From Edaphochlamys debaryana (taxonomy: Eukaryota > Chlorophyta > Chlorophyceae > Chlamydomonadales): a stretch of 64,000 nt of DNA. A program made the translations under genes and the position numbers. This document shows positions 1 to 10,991 of the stretch, one piece after another. Position 1 is the first letter of the stretch; each line of letters opens with the position of its first letter. The notes beneath the pieces were generated by a model. It was not told the DNA's origin and ran no database searches. It saw only the letters and a list, made by a program, of their open reading frames with translations. The stretch covers positions 1,178,001 through 1,242,000 of the forward strand of contig JAEHOE010000018.1 of the NCBI GenBank assembly GCA_016858145.1, given 5' to 3'.

Positions 1-2968
1 GGGGCCTGGGGCCCGACCGGGGCCCCGCTTGGGCTCGCCTCGCCGCCCGCCACGTGGGGCGACAGGTGGGCACCCGCCTCCAGCACCGCCGCCAGGGCCT
101 GGGCGGGGCGGTTGCTGGAGTGGAGCCGGGCAACCTGGTGTGCAAGGGAAAGGAACGGAAGGGGATGGTGCGGCCCAGTTAGGCCGTGTACTGGTTGGGA
201 ACCCACGTCATCATACATCAAAGCCCGCGGACATCAACATGGCCCCGAGCGCACCATACCTGAAAGTGCGCCGCAGCGGCTGCGGCCTCCCCTGCCGCCA
301 GGCAGTACTGCCCACACAGCACGTGCACGCCGGGGCCCATGTGGGCGAGGAGTACGGGGAAGCGCTCCAGCAGCGCCTGGGCGGACAGCAGCTCGTCGCG
401 GGCGGGGGCCAGCTCGCCCTGCGGGTGCGGAGGGCGGGACAGGGGGCGCCATTAAGAGGGGGGACGAGGGCAGGCAAGGATGAGGTGCGGTAGTAGCCAG
501 GTAGCTGGGGTGAGAGAGAGGCAGAGGCAAGGTTGCTGGCAGCAGCCCTGGCTCCGCGGCAAGGGCTCAGCCCACCCACCCGTTCCACCCACCCTGCTGA
601 GCAGCAGCTGCACCCGTGCCGACGTGAGCAGCGCCTGCAGGACCAGCAGCCCACGGGCGGCGGGGGCGGCCTGCGGCGGCAGCTCGTCCTCCGAGGCGGC
701 GGGGCCCAGGCTGCACTGCGAGGCCAGCAGCCGCTGGCAGGCCGAGATGCCTGCGCGGTGGAGTGCCGTACGGCATCATCCGTAGAAGTACGATGTCAGA
801 AGGAGCACGTGCCCTCAACAGCCCGACGCTGTAATGTCTTGTGGTGGGTTACGTCGGTGGCTGAGTAAGGGTGTAGCCCACAATAGCCGCAACCATCCTC
901 TGCCCCGGCAATTTTGTGACCCCGCGTACCCTTCAGCAGCAGTTCCTCGGTCCTCCGCGGCCGCTGCCCCGCGGACCTCAGCGCAAGGGCGTTGACCAGG
1001 CACACCAGCGGCTCCAGGGAGGCCAGCCCGGGCAGCCCGTACGGCAGGGCCGCGGCTGCGGCACCTACAAGCAAGAGAGCCACGGCAGCAACAGCGTTAA
1101 CGGTGGCAGAATGGCAATGCAGTCACTGCACACTTGGAGAGAGGTCCGGAGCTGCGTGATAGTTCAAACCGAGGAATAGCATGGTAGGGGCCCTAGGGGG
1201 CGCTCACCTGCCGGCCCCGCCTGCGCCCCCAGCGCCTCCAGCTGCCCCAGGCAGGAGTCGAGGTGGTGTAGCACGGGGGGCAGGGGGGCGTCGGGGGCGT
1301 CGGGGTCTGCGGGGGCCTCCTGCGTGCTCTTGACCACCTCGTTCAGCTTGCCGCGGCGCAGCATGAAGAGCACCTAACGGTAGGGATAGGGTGGGGAGGA
1401 AGGGCGGCGTTCGTGTGGTTGCATGCAGCACGGCATGGATGCAGCCCGGCCTGGTGCCCAGTCCTTGCGCGCATGCCCCGGACCGCATGGGCAGTACGCA
1501 CCTCATGAGCTTGCCAGAGCACGTTCCCACCAATCATTGCCAGCCCCTGTCAAGCGCCGATGCTATCCAGACAACGCCTCTCCGCCTTGAAGCTCCGCCT
1601 TCCCACGCCGCTCGACCAACCCACCCCGCCCCACCCCACCTGCAGCAGGTTGTAGTGCAGCAGCGCCTGCAGGTGCCCCCGCTGGCCCAGGCCCAGGTAC
1701 GGGTCCTGTGGCGCCGCGCCCCCTGCCCCTGCTGCCCCCGCCCCCTTCATGGCTGCGTCCAGGGCTGCGAAGAGGCGGTCCACCGCCGCGTGCTCCCACC
1801 GGGCCATGGCCAGCTGCACGCTCAGGAGGAGCAGGAGGATCTGGGGAGCAGGCGCAGGGTAGAGTGTAGTGAGGTCGCTGGGCGTTGGTAGCGGCGGGGG
1901 CAAGCGCGTGGGGAAGCGAAGAGGTGAGGGCGTAAGAGGTTGGGAGGTGCAAAGACAGGGTTTCCTGTACAAGCACGAGCTTAGCAGGGCGTGTGTTCCT
2001 GCTCTGCCCGCGCCCGCGCAGCGGCTCAGCACCCCACCACCCATCCCGGTCCCCGCCGCTCACCCGCTGGGACTGCAGGTGGTGCTGCTCCGCGAAGGCC
2101 AGGCCCTCGGCCGCCGCATGCGCCGCCTCCTCGGCCCGACCCGCGTTGGCGTGCAGCACCGCGGCTCGGTGGGCCAAGCGGCACGTCCATTCGCACACCA
2201 CCGGCCTGGGGGCGGTTCGGAAGTGGCGTGAGTGCGCGTAGAAAGGGCACGGTACCAGCGGAGGGGCTGAGGCGGGGGAGCGGGGCTGGTGGGGCTGCAG
2301 CGGTTGGGTGCCCCCGCGGGACCAAGGCCCGACCCACATCGCGCCTGTCGGCGTGCAACGCACAGGAGGCACCGCCCTCAACCCGCGCTCCCGCGGCTCA
2401 CCATTCGCTCTTGTTGCTCTGGGCGTACTGCCACTGTTTCGCTAGAGAGGCAAGCACCTGGGGTACGCAGACGGCACGGTCTTTACTGGGTCGAGGCCAA
2501 GCCAAACGGCCGTGGCAGCCCCCAAGTGGGAGGGTAAGCGTGCGCACCTGCAACGCCTGCGCCTCCTCCCCCAGGTAGGTATAGCACGTCACCAGCTGGT
2601 CTACCACCTCGTATTTGAGGCCGTAGTTGCCAATCAGGCTGTTGGAGATGAGTTGCTGCGCGTCCAAAGTGGCCGGGGGAAGGGAAGATGTTGGGGTGTC
2701 GGCCGAAGGCGTTGGGTGCCCACAGCACTGGCCCGCAGCAGCCTGGGCGAGCCCCCACCGCGCGCAGCAGGTGCGTCAAAGCCTCCTTGAAGTTGTATGT
2801 GTGTTGCAGGAGCATCCTTGCGAGCTGAAGGCGCGTCCGCGCCTCAGCATCTGGCGCCAGCTGCTGCCTCGACAGCGTATGCAGACAGTGAATCGACTGT
2901 ACATACATTCCATTCCTCTCGAACCTATCGGCAAGCACGGCCAGCGCGTCTGCGACCTGGCCGGCCAT
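1..2968 (-). CDS. SCC4/MAU2-like cohesin-loading factor (3' end outside window)
   Basis: Minus-strand spliced gene. The ATG is at 2968 (protein begins MAGQVADALAV). Exons read about 2968-2759, 2655-2548, 2457-2402, 2205-2064, 1840-1641, 1373-1208, about 1065-935, about 770-590 and about 418-265, with GT–AG borders and matching phases where checked. A possible further exon lies at about 90-1. The first exon has the order of features of MAU2/SCC4: a helical segment, then HCLHTLSRQQLAPDAEARTR and LQLARMLLQHTYNFKEALTH, the family's first TPR pair. Later exons are TPR-like helices rich in Ala and Leu, including LLAHMGPGVHVLCGQYCLAAGEA, which resembles the family's LLGLY repeat. In the family, SCC4 binds SCC2 and loads cohesin onto chromatin in the nucleus. 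It is divergent from the RPAP2-like gene, 311 bp away. The assignment rests on motif order recalled from the family, without an alignment; a generic TPR protein is the alternative. Confidence 0.66.
2327..2342. repeat. Intronic GCCCGACCCACAT motif, copy 1
   Basis: The sequence GCCCGACCCACATCGC lies in the intron 2401-2206 of the MAU2-like gene. It is one of 11 related copies, all in introns. Function unknown. Confidence 0.5.
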
Positions 2969-3279
2969 GTTTGCCGCGGAATTGTGACTAGGCTCTGGTA
3001 AGCAGGCAGGTATGACGAGGTCAAGTTTGGTGTGAAGCAAGGAACGCGCGACTGGGCCTGTGGAAAGGGAGGGATCGGGACCTCCCGCGCACAGCGCCGC
3101 ATGCAGAGCGCGGAGCACCGAAAGAAGGCCCCGCGGTTGAGGACCAGCACATAGCTGGTATTACGCATAAAACTCCCTGACGCTAGCCGCAGTCGCATCA
3201 CGCCTTCTTTGCGCGAACCCCGCGTAGCATCTAGATGCGCCGCCCGCGCAACTGAGTCGCTGAGCCAGCGGAGGTCATC
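2969..3279. promoter_or_regulatory. Divergent intergenic region (MAU2-like / RPAP2-like)
   Basis: These 311 bp separate the two ATGs of divergently transcribed genes and must hold both 5' UTRs and promoters. I see no clear TATA box and no other reading frame with coding character. Confidence 0.5.
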
Positions 3280-6200
3280 ATGGCAGACTTTCTGCTGCCT
3301 ATCTTCTCGTATGATGACGCGGAGGTGGAGAGCGTCACTTCCGCACCGGATGGAGGCGATGCAACGCAGCGCGAAGGCGTTCTTGGGCCTTCGTCAGCGC
3401 CGACAGGGCCCTCGTCGATGGCAGAGTCAGCTGTGAGCACCGGAGGTGCCACCAGCGGGGTCTCTGTGGGCCCCGGCACTGGCGACGGGGAGGGGGTGTC
3501 GGCGGCCCACGTTGCTGCCAAGCCCTCAGCCGCGCCTCCAACTAGCACCCCCTCAGCCCCCTCCTCAACCTCCTCAACCTCTCCTACGGTCACCGCTTTA
3601 CGCGCCACGAAAGCGGTGGCGCACCGCTCCCCCACTGGCTCCGCTGGCGCCACCAAAGGCCCCACAGCGAAGGCCAAACCCACCGCACCCACGGCACCCG
3701 GCAAGGCCCCAGCCACCGACGGCTCCGGTTCCGATTCTGAAGACCCTTCCACCGGTGACGGCACCCTCGACGCCTTCGAGGTGCAGCGGCGCCGGGCCGT
3801 GTTCACGGCGCTGCTGCTGCTGCTGGAGAAGGGCGCGGCGGACGAGGCGGCCCTGGAGCGCCTGGTTGCGCCCATGAGCGGGGAGGAGCTGCTGGGGGTG
3901 GCGGAGGAGCGGGCGCTGGCGGGTGGGTGGGGGCTCGTGGGTGCAGGAGGGCGGTAGGGAGGCGTGGTGTGTGTGTATAAGTCCGCCTGTGTCGGGGTGG
4001 TCATAGGGCGGACGCGTCGGTGGGGCTCGGGTTGAACGAGCTCTCCGGGCTTGACCTTGTTCTTCCCCGTCCCCCAGGCCGCTGTGGCAACCCGCTCTGC
4101 GCCACGGCGCACTCGGTGACCAAGCCCAGGCGCAAGGGCTGGGATCCGGCGGGCGGCTTCGTGGAGCCGGGCCCGCCCACGCACTTCTGCAGGTGCGGCT
4201 CCTGCACTCCCTGCTCCTCCGCTAGCCTCAAAACACCCCCGTACAACTTCACATGCGATCAATCCTCGCTTTGCCCTCTTCCGTCCTTACCATCCTCTTC
4301 CCCATCCGCTGTTTCCCTGCCGTACAGTTCCGCCTGTGAGGCCTACGTGGAGGGCCTGGCGGAGCGCCTGGGGGACCCCCTGGAGCGCCTGCAGCCGGGC
4401 GTACGGCAGCTGCTGGGGGCCAGCCACGGGGACAGGTGCGGAGTGGAAGGGGCTGCCAGGGATGCCCGGGGCTCCAAGAATGGCACACCATTAACAGTAG
4501 TTGCAGCAAGACTGATGCCTCGCATGGCGGTCCACGCCTGGGCGTCGGCAAGCAGAGGGCTAGGGTGAAGCTGGAGGATCAAACCGGGCTCAGCTCGGAC
4601 CCCCGCCATGCTGCTTGTACCTGTGCCCCTTCCGCCTGCAGGCCCGGCTCCGAGGGGGTGGCGGCCCAGGGCGGGGGTGTGGCCACCATGCTGGCAGACG
4701 TGCAGGAGAGGGACCCGGGGGTCGCGAGGGCCGAGGCGGAGGCGGGCGGAAAGCAGCTGGACCGTAGGGCAGCGGCGGCCGCCGCCAGGGCTGCCGCCGC
4801 CGCCAAGCGGGGCGAGGCCGCCGCGGCCGCCGCCGTGGCGGAGGCGGGCGCGGTGGAGGGATACTTGCCGGGCACGGCACGGCGGCAGGAGCAGCTAAAG
4901 CAGAAGGCGGTGGCGACCGGGGCCGGGGCTGCGCCGTCTGGGGTGACGTTGCAGCCTGTGGCAGCGGAGGAGCCGGGGTCAACAGGTGTAGAGGCTTCTG
5001 CAACAGCTGACCAACCCTCAGCATCGTTACCGGACACTCCCTCCGCTCCCGCCACCGCGTCGGTCCCAGCCCCCGAGGCGGGCCCTGCGCCCGAGCCCGA
5101 GCCTAAGGCTGAGCCCAAGCCCGCGCCCAAGCCTCTGCTGAAGAAGCAGAGCGCTGCCAAGGTGGTGCTCGGGGGCGCCGCCGCGGCTGCCAAAGCCGCG
5201 GCGGAGGCAGCGGAGGCAGCAGCCAGGGCCCCGGGCGCGGAGGAGGAGGAGGAGCCCAGTACCAAGGCAGCCTCGGGAGCCGGCGAGGGCGGGGCTGAGG
5301 GGGAGCGGCGGCGCGTCACGTTCGCCCCCAAGGTGAGGCGCGCAAGGCTCCCACGGTTGATCCTTTCGCCCCCTCCGCCTCTCCGTTAGCGCGTGCCGAC
5401 GTCTTTTCCTCCTGCCCGTCTCTGGCATGCACCCGTTCGCTGTCCCCAGTACTTAGCACCAAGCACTCCTGGCCCCTGCCTGCGACCCCGTAACACGCAG
5501 GTCGAGTTCCAGATGCCAGCGGCGCCCGGCGGCGGCGCCGGTGCCTCTGGGGCCCCGCCCCAGCAGCCCGTGCTCGTGTTCGAGGTCGAGGGGGAGGACG
5601 GGGCGGGGGCGGGCGGGGGCGCCCAGGGCCGCGGGCCCTCGGTGGGACCCCGCGGCGTCCTCCGTGTGACCGAGGCGGCCGAGGCGCTGCAGGGCGCGGG
5701 CCTGAGCGACGACGCGCTGGCGCAGGCGCTTCAGGGTGGGTACCGGGGCGGATGTTGACCGGTTGGCGTGTGAGGGTGTGGGCGGGGAAGGACTGGGAAG
5801 GAAGGCCTGATGCGGAGTGCACGGTGCCTAGGGGCCTTTGGGGCGCATTGTGGCCTGGGCTGGGACGAAATTGCGAGGCGGTGGCGTTTGGTCATGGCTC
5901 GGAGTTAGCACTAACTGCTCCTTTAACCCCGCCCTCCTGCAGCTCCGGCGCCGCCCACCCGCATCCCCCGCGCACTGCGGATGTGGTTTCCACCCGAGGC
6001 CGGCGGCATCGGCGTCAGCCGCAAGCCCGGCGGCACGCAGCCGCCGCAGCCGCGGAGGGCGGCGCCGTCGGCGCAGGGCCCCGCCGCCGCTGCAGCTGCG
6101 TTCAAGCAGTCGCCGTCTGCGGCTGCCGCTGCTTCGGCCTCCACCGCTGGGGCCGCGGTGTCTGCCAACAAAGCAGCTTCCAGCGTAAGCGCCAGCGCGA

Positions 6201-9200
6201 GCACCAGGGGGGCCAGTGCGGGCAGTGCAGCGTCCGGAGGCGGCGGCGGCACTGCGGCTGGAGCGGGCGGCGCAGGGGCAGCGGCAGGAGCAGGCGCAGG
6301 AGCGGGTGGGGGCCTGCGGAGGTTCCTGCCTCAGGCGCCCCCGCGCCGCCGCGTGGTGTACTACGACCCTGCAGGCGCAGGCGCTGGGGACGCGTCGCCC
6401 TCGCCGTCCTCCTCCTCCACCTCCGCGGCAACAGCCGTGACCAGCGCTGCTAGCCCCTCGGCTAGCCCTCAGCCGGCAGCGCCGGCGGCAGCGTCTAGCG
6501 AAGCCACGTCCGCCCCTTCCTCCGCGCCCAGCCCCAGCGACGCCCCCGCCGATACCGCCGCTGGCCCCGCCTCGCCAGCACCGCCTAGCCCCGCCGCGGC
6601 CCCCGCCGCCGCGGCCTCACGGCCGCCCGTCTTCGTTGACCGCCCTCCGCCCTGGGCCGAGCCCCAATCCACCACCACCACATCCTCATCCGCCACCCCC
6701 GCCTCCTCCATCCACCCGGGCAAGATGCATGTGGTCCACATCCGGAGCGCCAAGCGGCCGCCCGGCGGCGGCGTGCCCATCCCTCCCGAGGCGCAGCCCT
6801 ACTTCTCTGATGAAGAGGAGGAGGAGCTGGGCGGGCGCGGCGGGCGGAGCGGAGGCCACGGCGCCGAGGATGATGACGAAGACGAGGGGGAGGAGGAGGA
6901 CCAGGCGTTCGTGCACGACGACCGAGACGCGGATGAGATGGCGGACGATCTGTACGCGGGCACGCTTCGGGCGGTGGACGAGGAGGAGGAGGAGCAGGAG
7001 CAGGAGAGGGAGCGGGCGGGGGCACGGGAGGAGGAGGCCGAGGAGGAGCCCGAGCCGAGGCGGGTGGCGGCCAAGGGAAAGCAAGGGTCAGGCTCGGCTG
7101 CGCCTGCACCTGCGAGGGCTGTGGCAGGGTCCAGGGCAGGGGTGGACGGCAAGGCGCCGCAGCGCTCAAAGGCGTGTGCCGCTGCGTCAGCACCCGGGGC
7201 CGCGAAGAGTGCTGCCACGGCGGTTAGCGCATCGAGCGCCAAGCAGAGTAGCGCGGGCGCCAAGGCGGCAGCGGCGGGTGCGGCAGGCGCGGCCGGCGGC
7301 GGCAGTCGCTGGAAGGAGCAGCGGCGCCAGGAGCAGCTCCAGGCCTCTGCAAGGCCGACGCCTGGCGGCGTGGCGGTGGTGGGCTCTGGGGGCAAGGCCC
7401 CTCTCTCGGGGCTCCACGCGCCACCCCCCCCTGTCACCGCCAAGTCCTCACCAGCGGCCGCCGCCAAGCCGGCGACCGGGGGGGCCGTGGCGTCAGCGGA
7501 GCCCGGCGCCAGCGGCAAGCCCCTCACGGCCGCATCGGCGTCTTCACAGGCCCCTGGGCCGGCCTCCTCCGCCCCGGCGCCCCCGGCAGCCGCCCCTAGC
7601 GATGGCGCAACCGCCCGCCGAGGCGAGCCGCGACCCGGGGACCCTGGAGTTGCGTCCACGGTCCCAGGAGCAGGCGCCAAGGGGTCCGGCGCTGAGGGCG
7701 TCTCGGTGGAGGGTCCGGACAGAGCGAAGGGTCCGGAGGGTCCGGAGGGTCCGGACGGGCTGGGGGGGCTTGAGGGGCTTGAGGAGCCGGAGGATGCGTG
7801 GCTGCGTGACGACCTGGACTCCGAGGACAGCGAGGACGCGGAGACCGCCTCCAACGCCTCCTCGGCCGACGACTACAACTACAAGTGGGTGGGCGGGCGG
7901 CAACGTTATGGAGGGGTGGAGTAGGCTGCTTGCAGCAACGGATATCTGTGAACCAATGCAGTCGTAACCAGCGGGCACGGGGTGAACAGGAATTGGCCCC
8001 GCCGGTCCCTTGTTGCCGTACAGGTCAATGCTGCCGTACTTCCGCCGCACGACGAAGCACTACCACACGGTCCTGTCGCCCTTCAACCAGGTGCGCTCCA
8101 CGGGGCCTTCTTGCGGGCGTGGTGCCATTGGAGCCCTGCGCCGGGCTCCCAACAGGCATCCCATCCTTCTACTTCTCCAAAGTCTACTGTTAGCTACCGG
8201 TACTCGCTCTGCTGAGCCTCCCCTCCCTTCCCCTGCTCTGCTTCTCCTCCACCTCGCCTCCCTCTCCCCCAGGTGCACATGGCGCTGGTGGGGTGGGTCA
8301 ACAGCCGCACGGTGGCCTTCGTGGTCGGCGTGGGGCTGGGGCCGCTGCAGGACCCGGGTGAGTGCACGGCACTGCGGTGCAGTCACAGCGGGCCCGCGGG
8401 AGCCTACAATCAGGGGCTGGGCGGGGCTGACCAGCGCCTACGCTTTGTCACCGATCTCTAACCTAACCTGCCTCCGCCTCGGTTGCATGGCACGCCTGCT
8501 AAAAGTCCCGCCGCCGCGCGCTTCTTCCTCGGCCTCCCTTCCTGCGCCAGGCCCCGCCCTGCCCGACTCGGCCTACGGCGAGCAGGGCATGCCCGACCCG
8601 GGCAGCCTGCAGGCCCGCGGCGTGCTGCTGCAGCTGCTGGCCGCGCCCCTGCGCGAGAGCTGCTCCGCGCTGGCCGTGCGCGTGCCGCAGAGCGACATCG
8701 ACCGCAAGGTCACGGCGCTGGTGTCCACCTTCAGGTGCGCGTGTGCGTGCTTGCGCGCTCGCAAACGTGCACCCGTGGTGTGTTGGGGTACGAGGAATCC
8801 GTAAGCAAGTAGAAAGCCCGGCCAGACCCAGAGGGTGTGTGTTTGTAGGCTGCCCGGCTCTTGCCGGCGCCGGGCGACCCTCCTCGCCACACCTTCGGGA
8901 GGCAAGCCTGTAACCGAAGCTGCTGTTGTTGCCCCTCTCGGGCCCCTCCTGGCGCCCATCCGCGCAGGCTGTCCGGCCCCGTGCCCTCCTTCAAGCCCGC
9001 GCAGTGGCACCTCCTGGCCCTGGCCCTGCTGCACGCCCTGTCGCTGCACCACATGCCGGCGCTGCGGCCAGAGCTGTTTGCGGACGCCGAGGCTTCGCGG
9101 CCGCGCTGCGGCGGCCGCACGGTGCGCGCCGAGAGCGCCAGCCCGCGGCTGCTGCAGGCGCTGGCGCGCACGGGCTTCGACGTGCACTACCTGGGGGCGC

Positions 9201-9232
9201 TGGTGGACCTGCTCAGCTCGCCGGACCTGTAG
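3280..9232 (+). CDS. RPAP2: RPAP2/RTR1-family RNA polymerase II CTD phosphatase
   Basis: Ten exons join in phase: 3280-3922, 4078-4192, 4328-4435, 4642-5332, 5501-5735, 5943-7884, 8024-8090, 8273-8357, 8551-8734 and 8968-9232. They give about 1,444 residues, compared with roughly 600–735 for human and Arabidopsis proteins. The RTR1 zinc-binding domain lies at about residues 190-290: a helical lead-in (VFTALLLLLEKGA), then RCGNPLCATA, then FCSSACEAYVEGLAERLG formed across the splice at 4192/4328. These supply the family's C-x4-C and C-x3-C pattern. The last five exons (HYHTVLSPFNQ, VGWVNSRTVAFVVG and on) resemble the conserved C-terminal part of plant RPAP2. Between lies a roughly 950-residue Ala/Pro/Ser-rich region with acidic blocks and a GPEG repeat. 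Known role: dephosphorylation of Ser5 of the RPB1 tail and Pol II nuclear import. The upstream end of intron 6 was placed at 7884 because only that donor keeps frame. Confidence 0.85.
7705..7765 (+). repeat. GGTCCGGAG short tandem repeat inside RPAP2-like exon 6
   Basis: A run of imperfect GGTCCGGAG nonamers encodes a GPEGPEGPDG-type stretch. It keeps the reading frame and fits a disordered linker. Confidence 0.6.
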
Positions 9233-9437
9233 CTGGAGAGGCGGGGGCCTGCAGGAAGGGTTTCGTGCAGGGGATGCTTGCAGTGCAGGGGGACCATGGT
9301 GGGTGCATGCGTGGTGCATGCCGGCATGTGGGGGTTGTAGGGCGGGCGGGCAGTTGACCGGATAGCGCCTGGCTCAACTCCGAGACCACATTTTATGTGC
9401 TACACGTTACGGGATTGCTGCTAGCCATGTAAGCGCG

Positions 9438-10970
9438 ATGGCGGAGGCCACTAAGAAGAGAGTATCGCTCTGCGACTTGCTGAGCTCGAATCTATCCAGC
9501 GACGCCTGCCGAGCGCTTCTTGACGCCCTTGAAGCTAATGGTAATGGTTCACCAGTAGTAGCAAGCGCGAGGCTGGCCTGTCGTGGACTCCGAGCGTTCA
9601 TCGACGCGGAGGTGCTGCACGTGTACCTCCGGCTGCACCTGGACCCCGCTCTTATTGCGGAGCTGTGCGATGACGGCCGCTGGCTCGAGCGATTCCCGCG
9701 AGTCGAGAGCGTCGTGCTGGAGGTCGAGGTCGCAGATCCTGGCCCCGGCCATCCCGTGCCCCCACCCGACGTGCTCCTGCTGCCCTTCCGCAACGCCGCC
9801 CCTGAGGCGCTCGCACGCATCAAATACCTCTCCGTGTGCTACATCGTGGCGGACCAGGCCCTGGATGTGGGCATTCTGGCCGAGCTGCTGCAGAGCGTGC
9901 CCTCTCTGGAGCACTCGCAGCTGGGGCCGGGGGCGCCAGAGTCCAGCGACGCCACGGGCTGCGGCACAGTGTCGTCCGCCCTCGCCTCGCAGCCCCGCCT
10001 GGCATCCATGTCTCTCCTGAGCGCGGGGTGGCTCCGCTGCATCGAGCCCGGCCTCCAGACGCGGCTTACGACGCTGGAGCTGCTGAGCTGGGATGGCACC
10101 GCCATTTCCACCGCCAGCTTCGCCGCAGACCTGCTGCCCAAGCTCACGGCGTTGCGCAAGCTTGACGTTTGGAGCGCCGGCACGACTAGCCTCACCGGAC
10201 GCGATGTTTGCTCGCTGCTCGACGGCGCAGCGCCCTCGGTGGAGGAAGTCAACGTGGTGCTGCAGTGGTACGAGGGCTCGGGGCATTTCACCCACAGCAC
10301 GGCAGTATTTGCCGACTTCGCCAACGGCCTGCTGACATCCTTCAAGCTCCACTCCACGGTTGTCACCGCGCACACACTTCTAGAGTCCCTATCGGCCGCG
10401 GTCATGGCTTGCAAGGAGCTCGGGCCCCGACTGGCCCAGCTGGACCTGAGTACGGGCGTCATGCTCGTGAAGCCATGGCCGAAGGACGTCATAGCCGCCC
10501 TGATGGCGAGGTGCGACACGGTGCGGGTGCAGACGTACATGCTGTCAAGCTGGCAGCGGGGCCAAGCTAGCGGCCCGCACTGGGCCGCGGATCTGGGGGC
10601 AGAGCTGGGCGCTCCGGACAGGGTGCTCCTCAGGAGCGGCCAAGGGCCCGACGTCGCGGCGGCTGTGAGCCTGCGCCCTCCGGGAGCCGCCTCTGCCGTG
10701 GCCACGGCCTCGACCTCGGCCAGTTCCGCGGCCCAGCCAAAGGCCCGGACCGCGGGAGGGCCCCTCACACACGGTACGGGCGGCGTCCCATGGAGGCTTG
10801 TGCCTGCCAAGCTGCTGGGGAGAGCGCTGGAGGAGATGGTGTCGGGGACCCAGCGGCCGTTGCCCGGTGGAGATGCTGCCGAGAAGGCGCCTCCTGCGCT
10901 GCTGCTCCGTGGCGCCCTTGTGGCGGCACTGCTGGAGCGCTGCGCGGACCTTCCCGCCCGCATGGCCTGA
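9438..10970 (+). CDS. Uncharacterised intronless protein, LRR/F-box-like
   Basis: One uninterrupted frame of 510 residues starts at ATG 9438 in the context gcgATGGCG, 205 bp after the RPAP2-like stop. I do not recognise a named family. The first 70 residues (SLCDLLSSNLSSDACRALL, then ASARLACRGLRAFID) resemble an F-box-like helix set, as in many algal LRR proteins. Residues about 90-340 show irregular leucine-rich spacing (LTTLELLSWDG, LPKLTALRKLDVWSAG, LAQLDLSTGVML). The last 120 residues are Ala/Pro-rich with a helical end. The TGA at 10968-10970 is followed by open sequence in the same frame into the next feature, so this stop may truncate a longer protein. Substrate-recognition F-box protein is a guess only. 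Confidence 0.62.
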   Translation: MAEATKKRVSLCDLLSSNLSSDACRALLDALEANGNGSPVVASARLACRGLRAFIDAEVLHVYLRLHLDPALIAELCDDGRWLERFPRVESVVLEVEVADPGPGHPVPPPDVLLLPFRNAAPEALARIKYLSVCYIVADQALDVGILAELLQSVPSLEHSQLGPGAPESSDATGCGTVSSALASQPRLASMSLLSAGWLRCIEPGLQTRLTTLELLSWDGTAISTASFAADLLPKLTALRKLDVWSAGTTSLTGRDVCSLLDGAAPSVEEVNVVLQWYEGSGHFTHSTAVFADFANGLLTSFKLHSTVVTAHTLLESLSAAVMACKELGPRLAQLDLSTGVMLVKPWPKDVIAALMARCDTVRVQTYMLSSWQRGQASGPHWAADLGAELGAPDRVLLRSGQGPDVAAAVSLRPPGAASAVATASTSASSAAQPKARTAGGPLTHGTGGVPWRLVPAKLLGRALEEMVSGTQRPLPGGDAAEKAPPALLLRGALVAALLERCADLPARMA

Positions 10971-10991
10971 GCGGAGCAGCTCAACACCGAC

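Noticed and set aside
3231..4262. 343-residue minus-strand frame opposite the RPAP2-like first exon
   Set aside because: Shadow of a low-complexity plus-strand exon. The plus frame carries the zinc-binding domain and correct splice sites.
6799..7854. 351-residue Ser/Ala/Pro-rich minus-strand frame
   Set aside because: Antisense of the repetitive RPAP2-like exon. No start context or splice partner.
10968..10970. Selenocysteine at the in-frame TGA
   Set aside because: Green algae do make selenoproteins, but the flanking sequence resembles no selenoprotein and I see no SECIS-like hairpin downstream. Trp-to-stop change or two genes is simpler.
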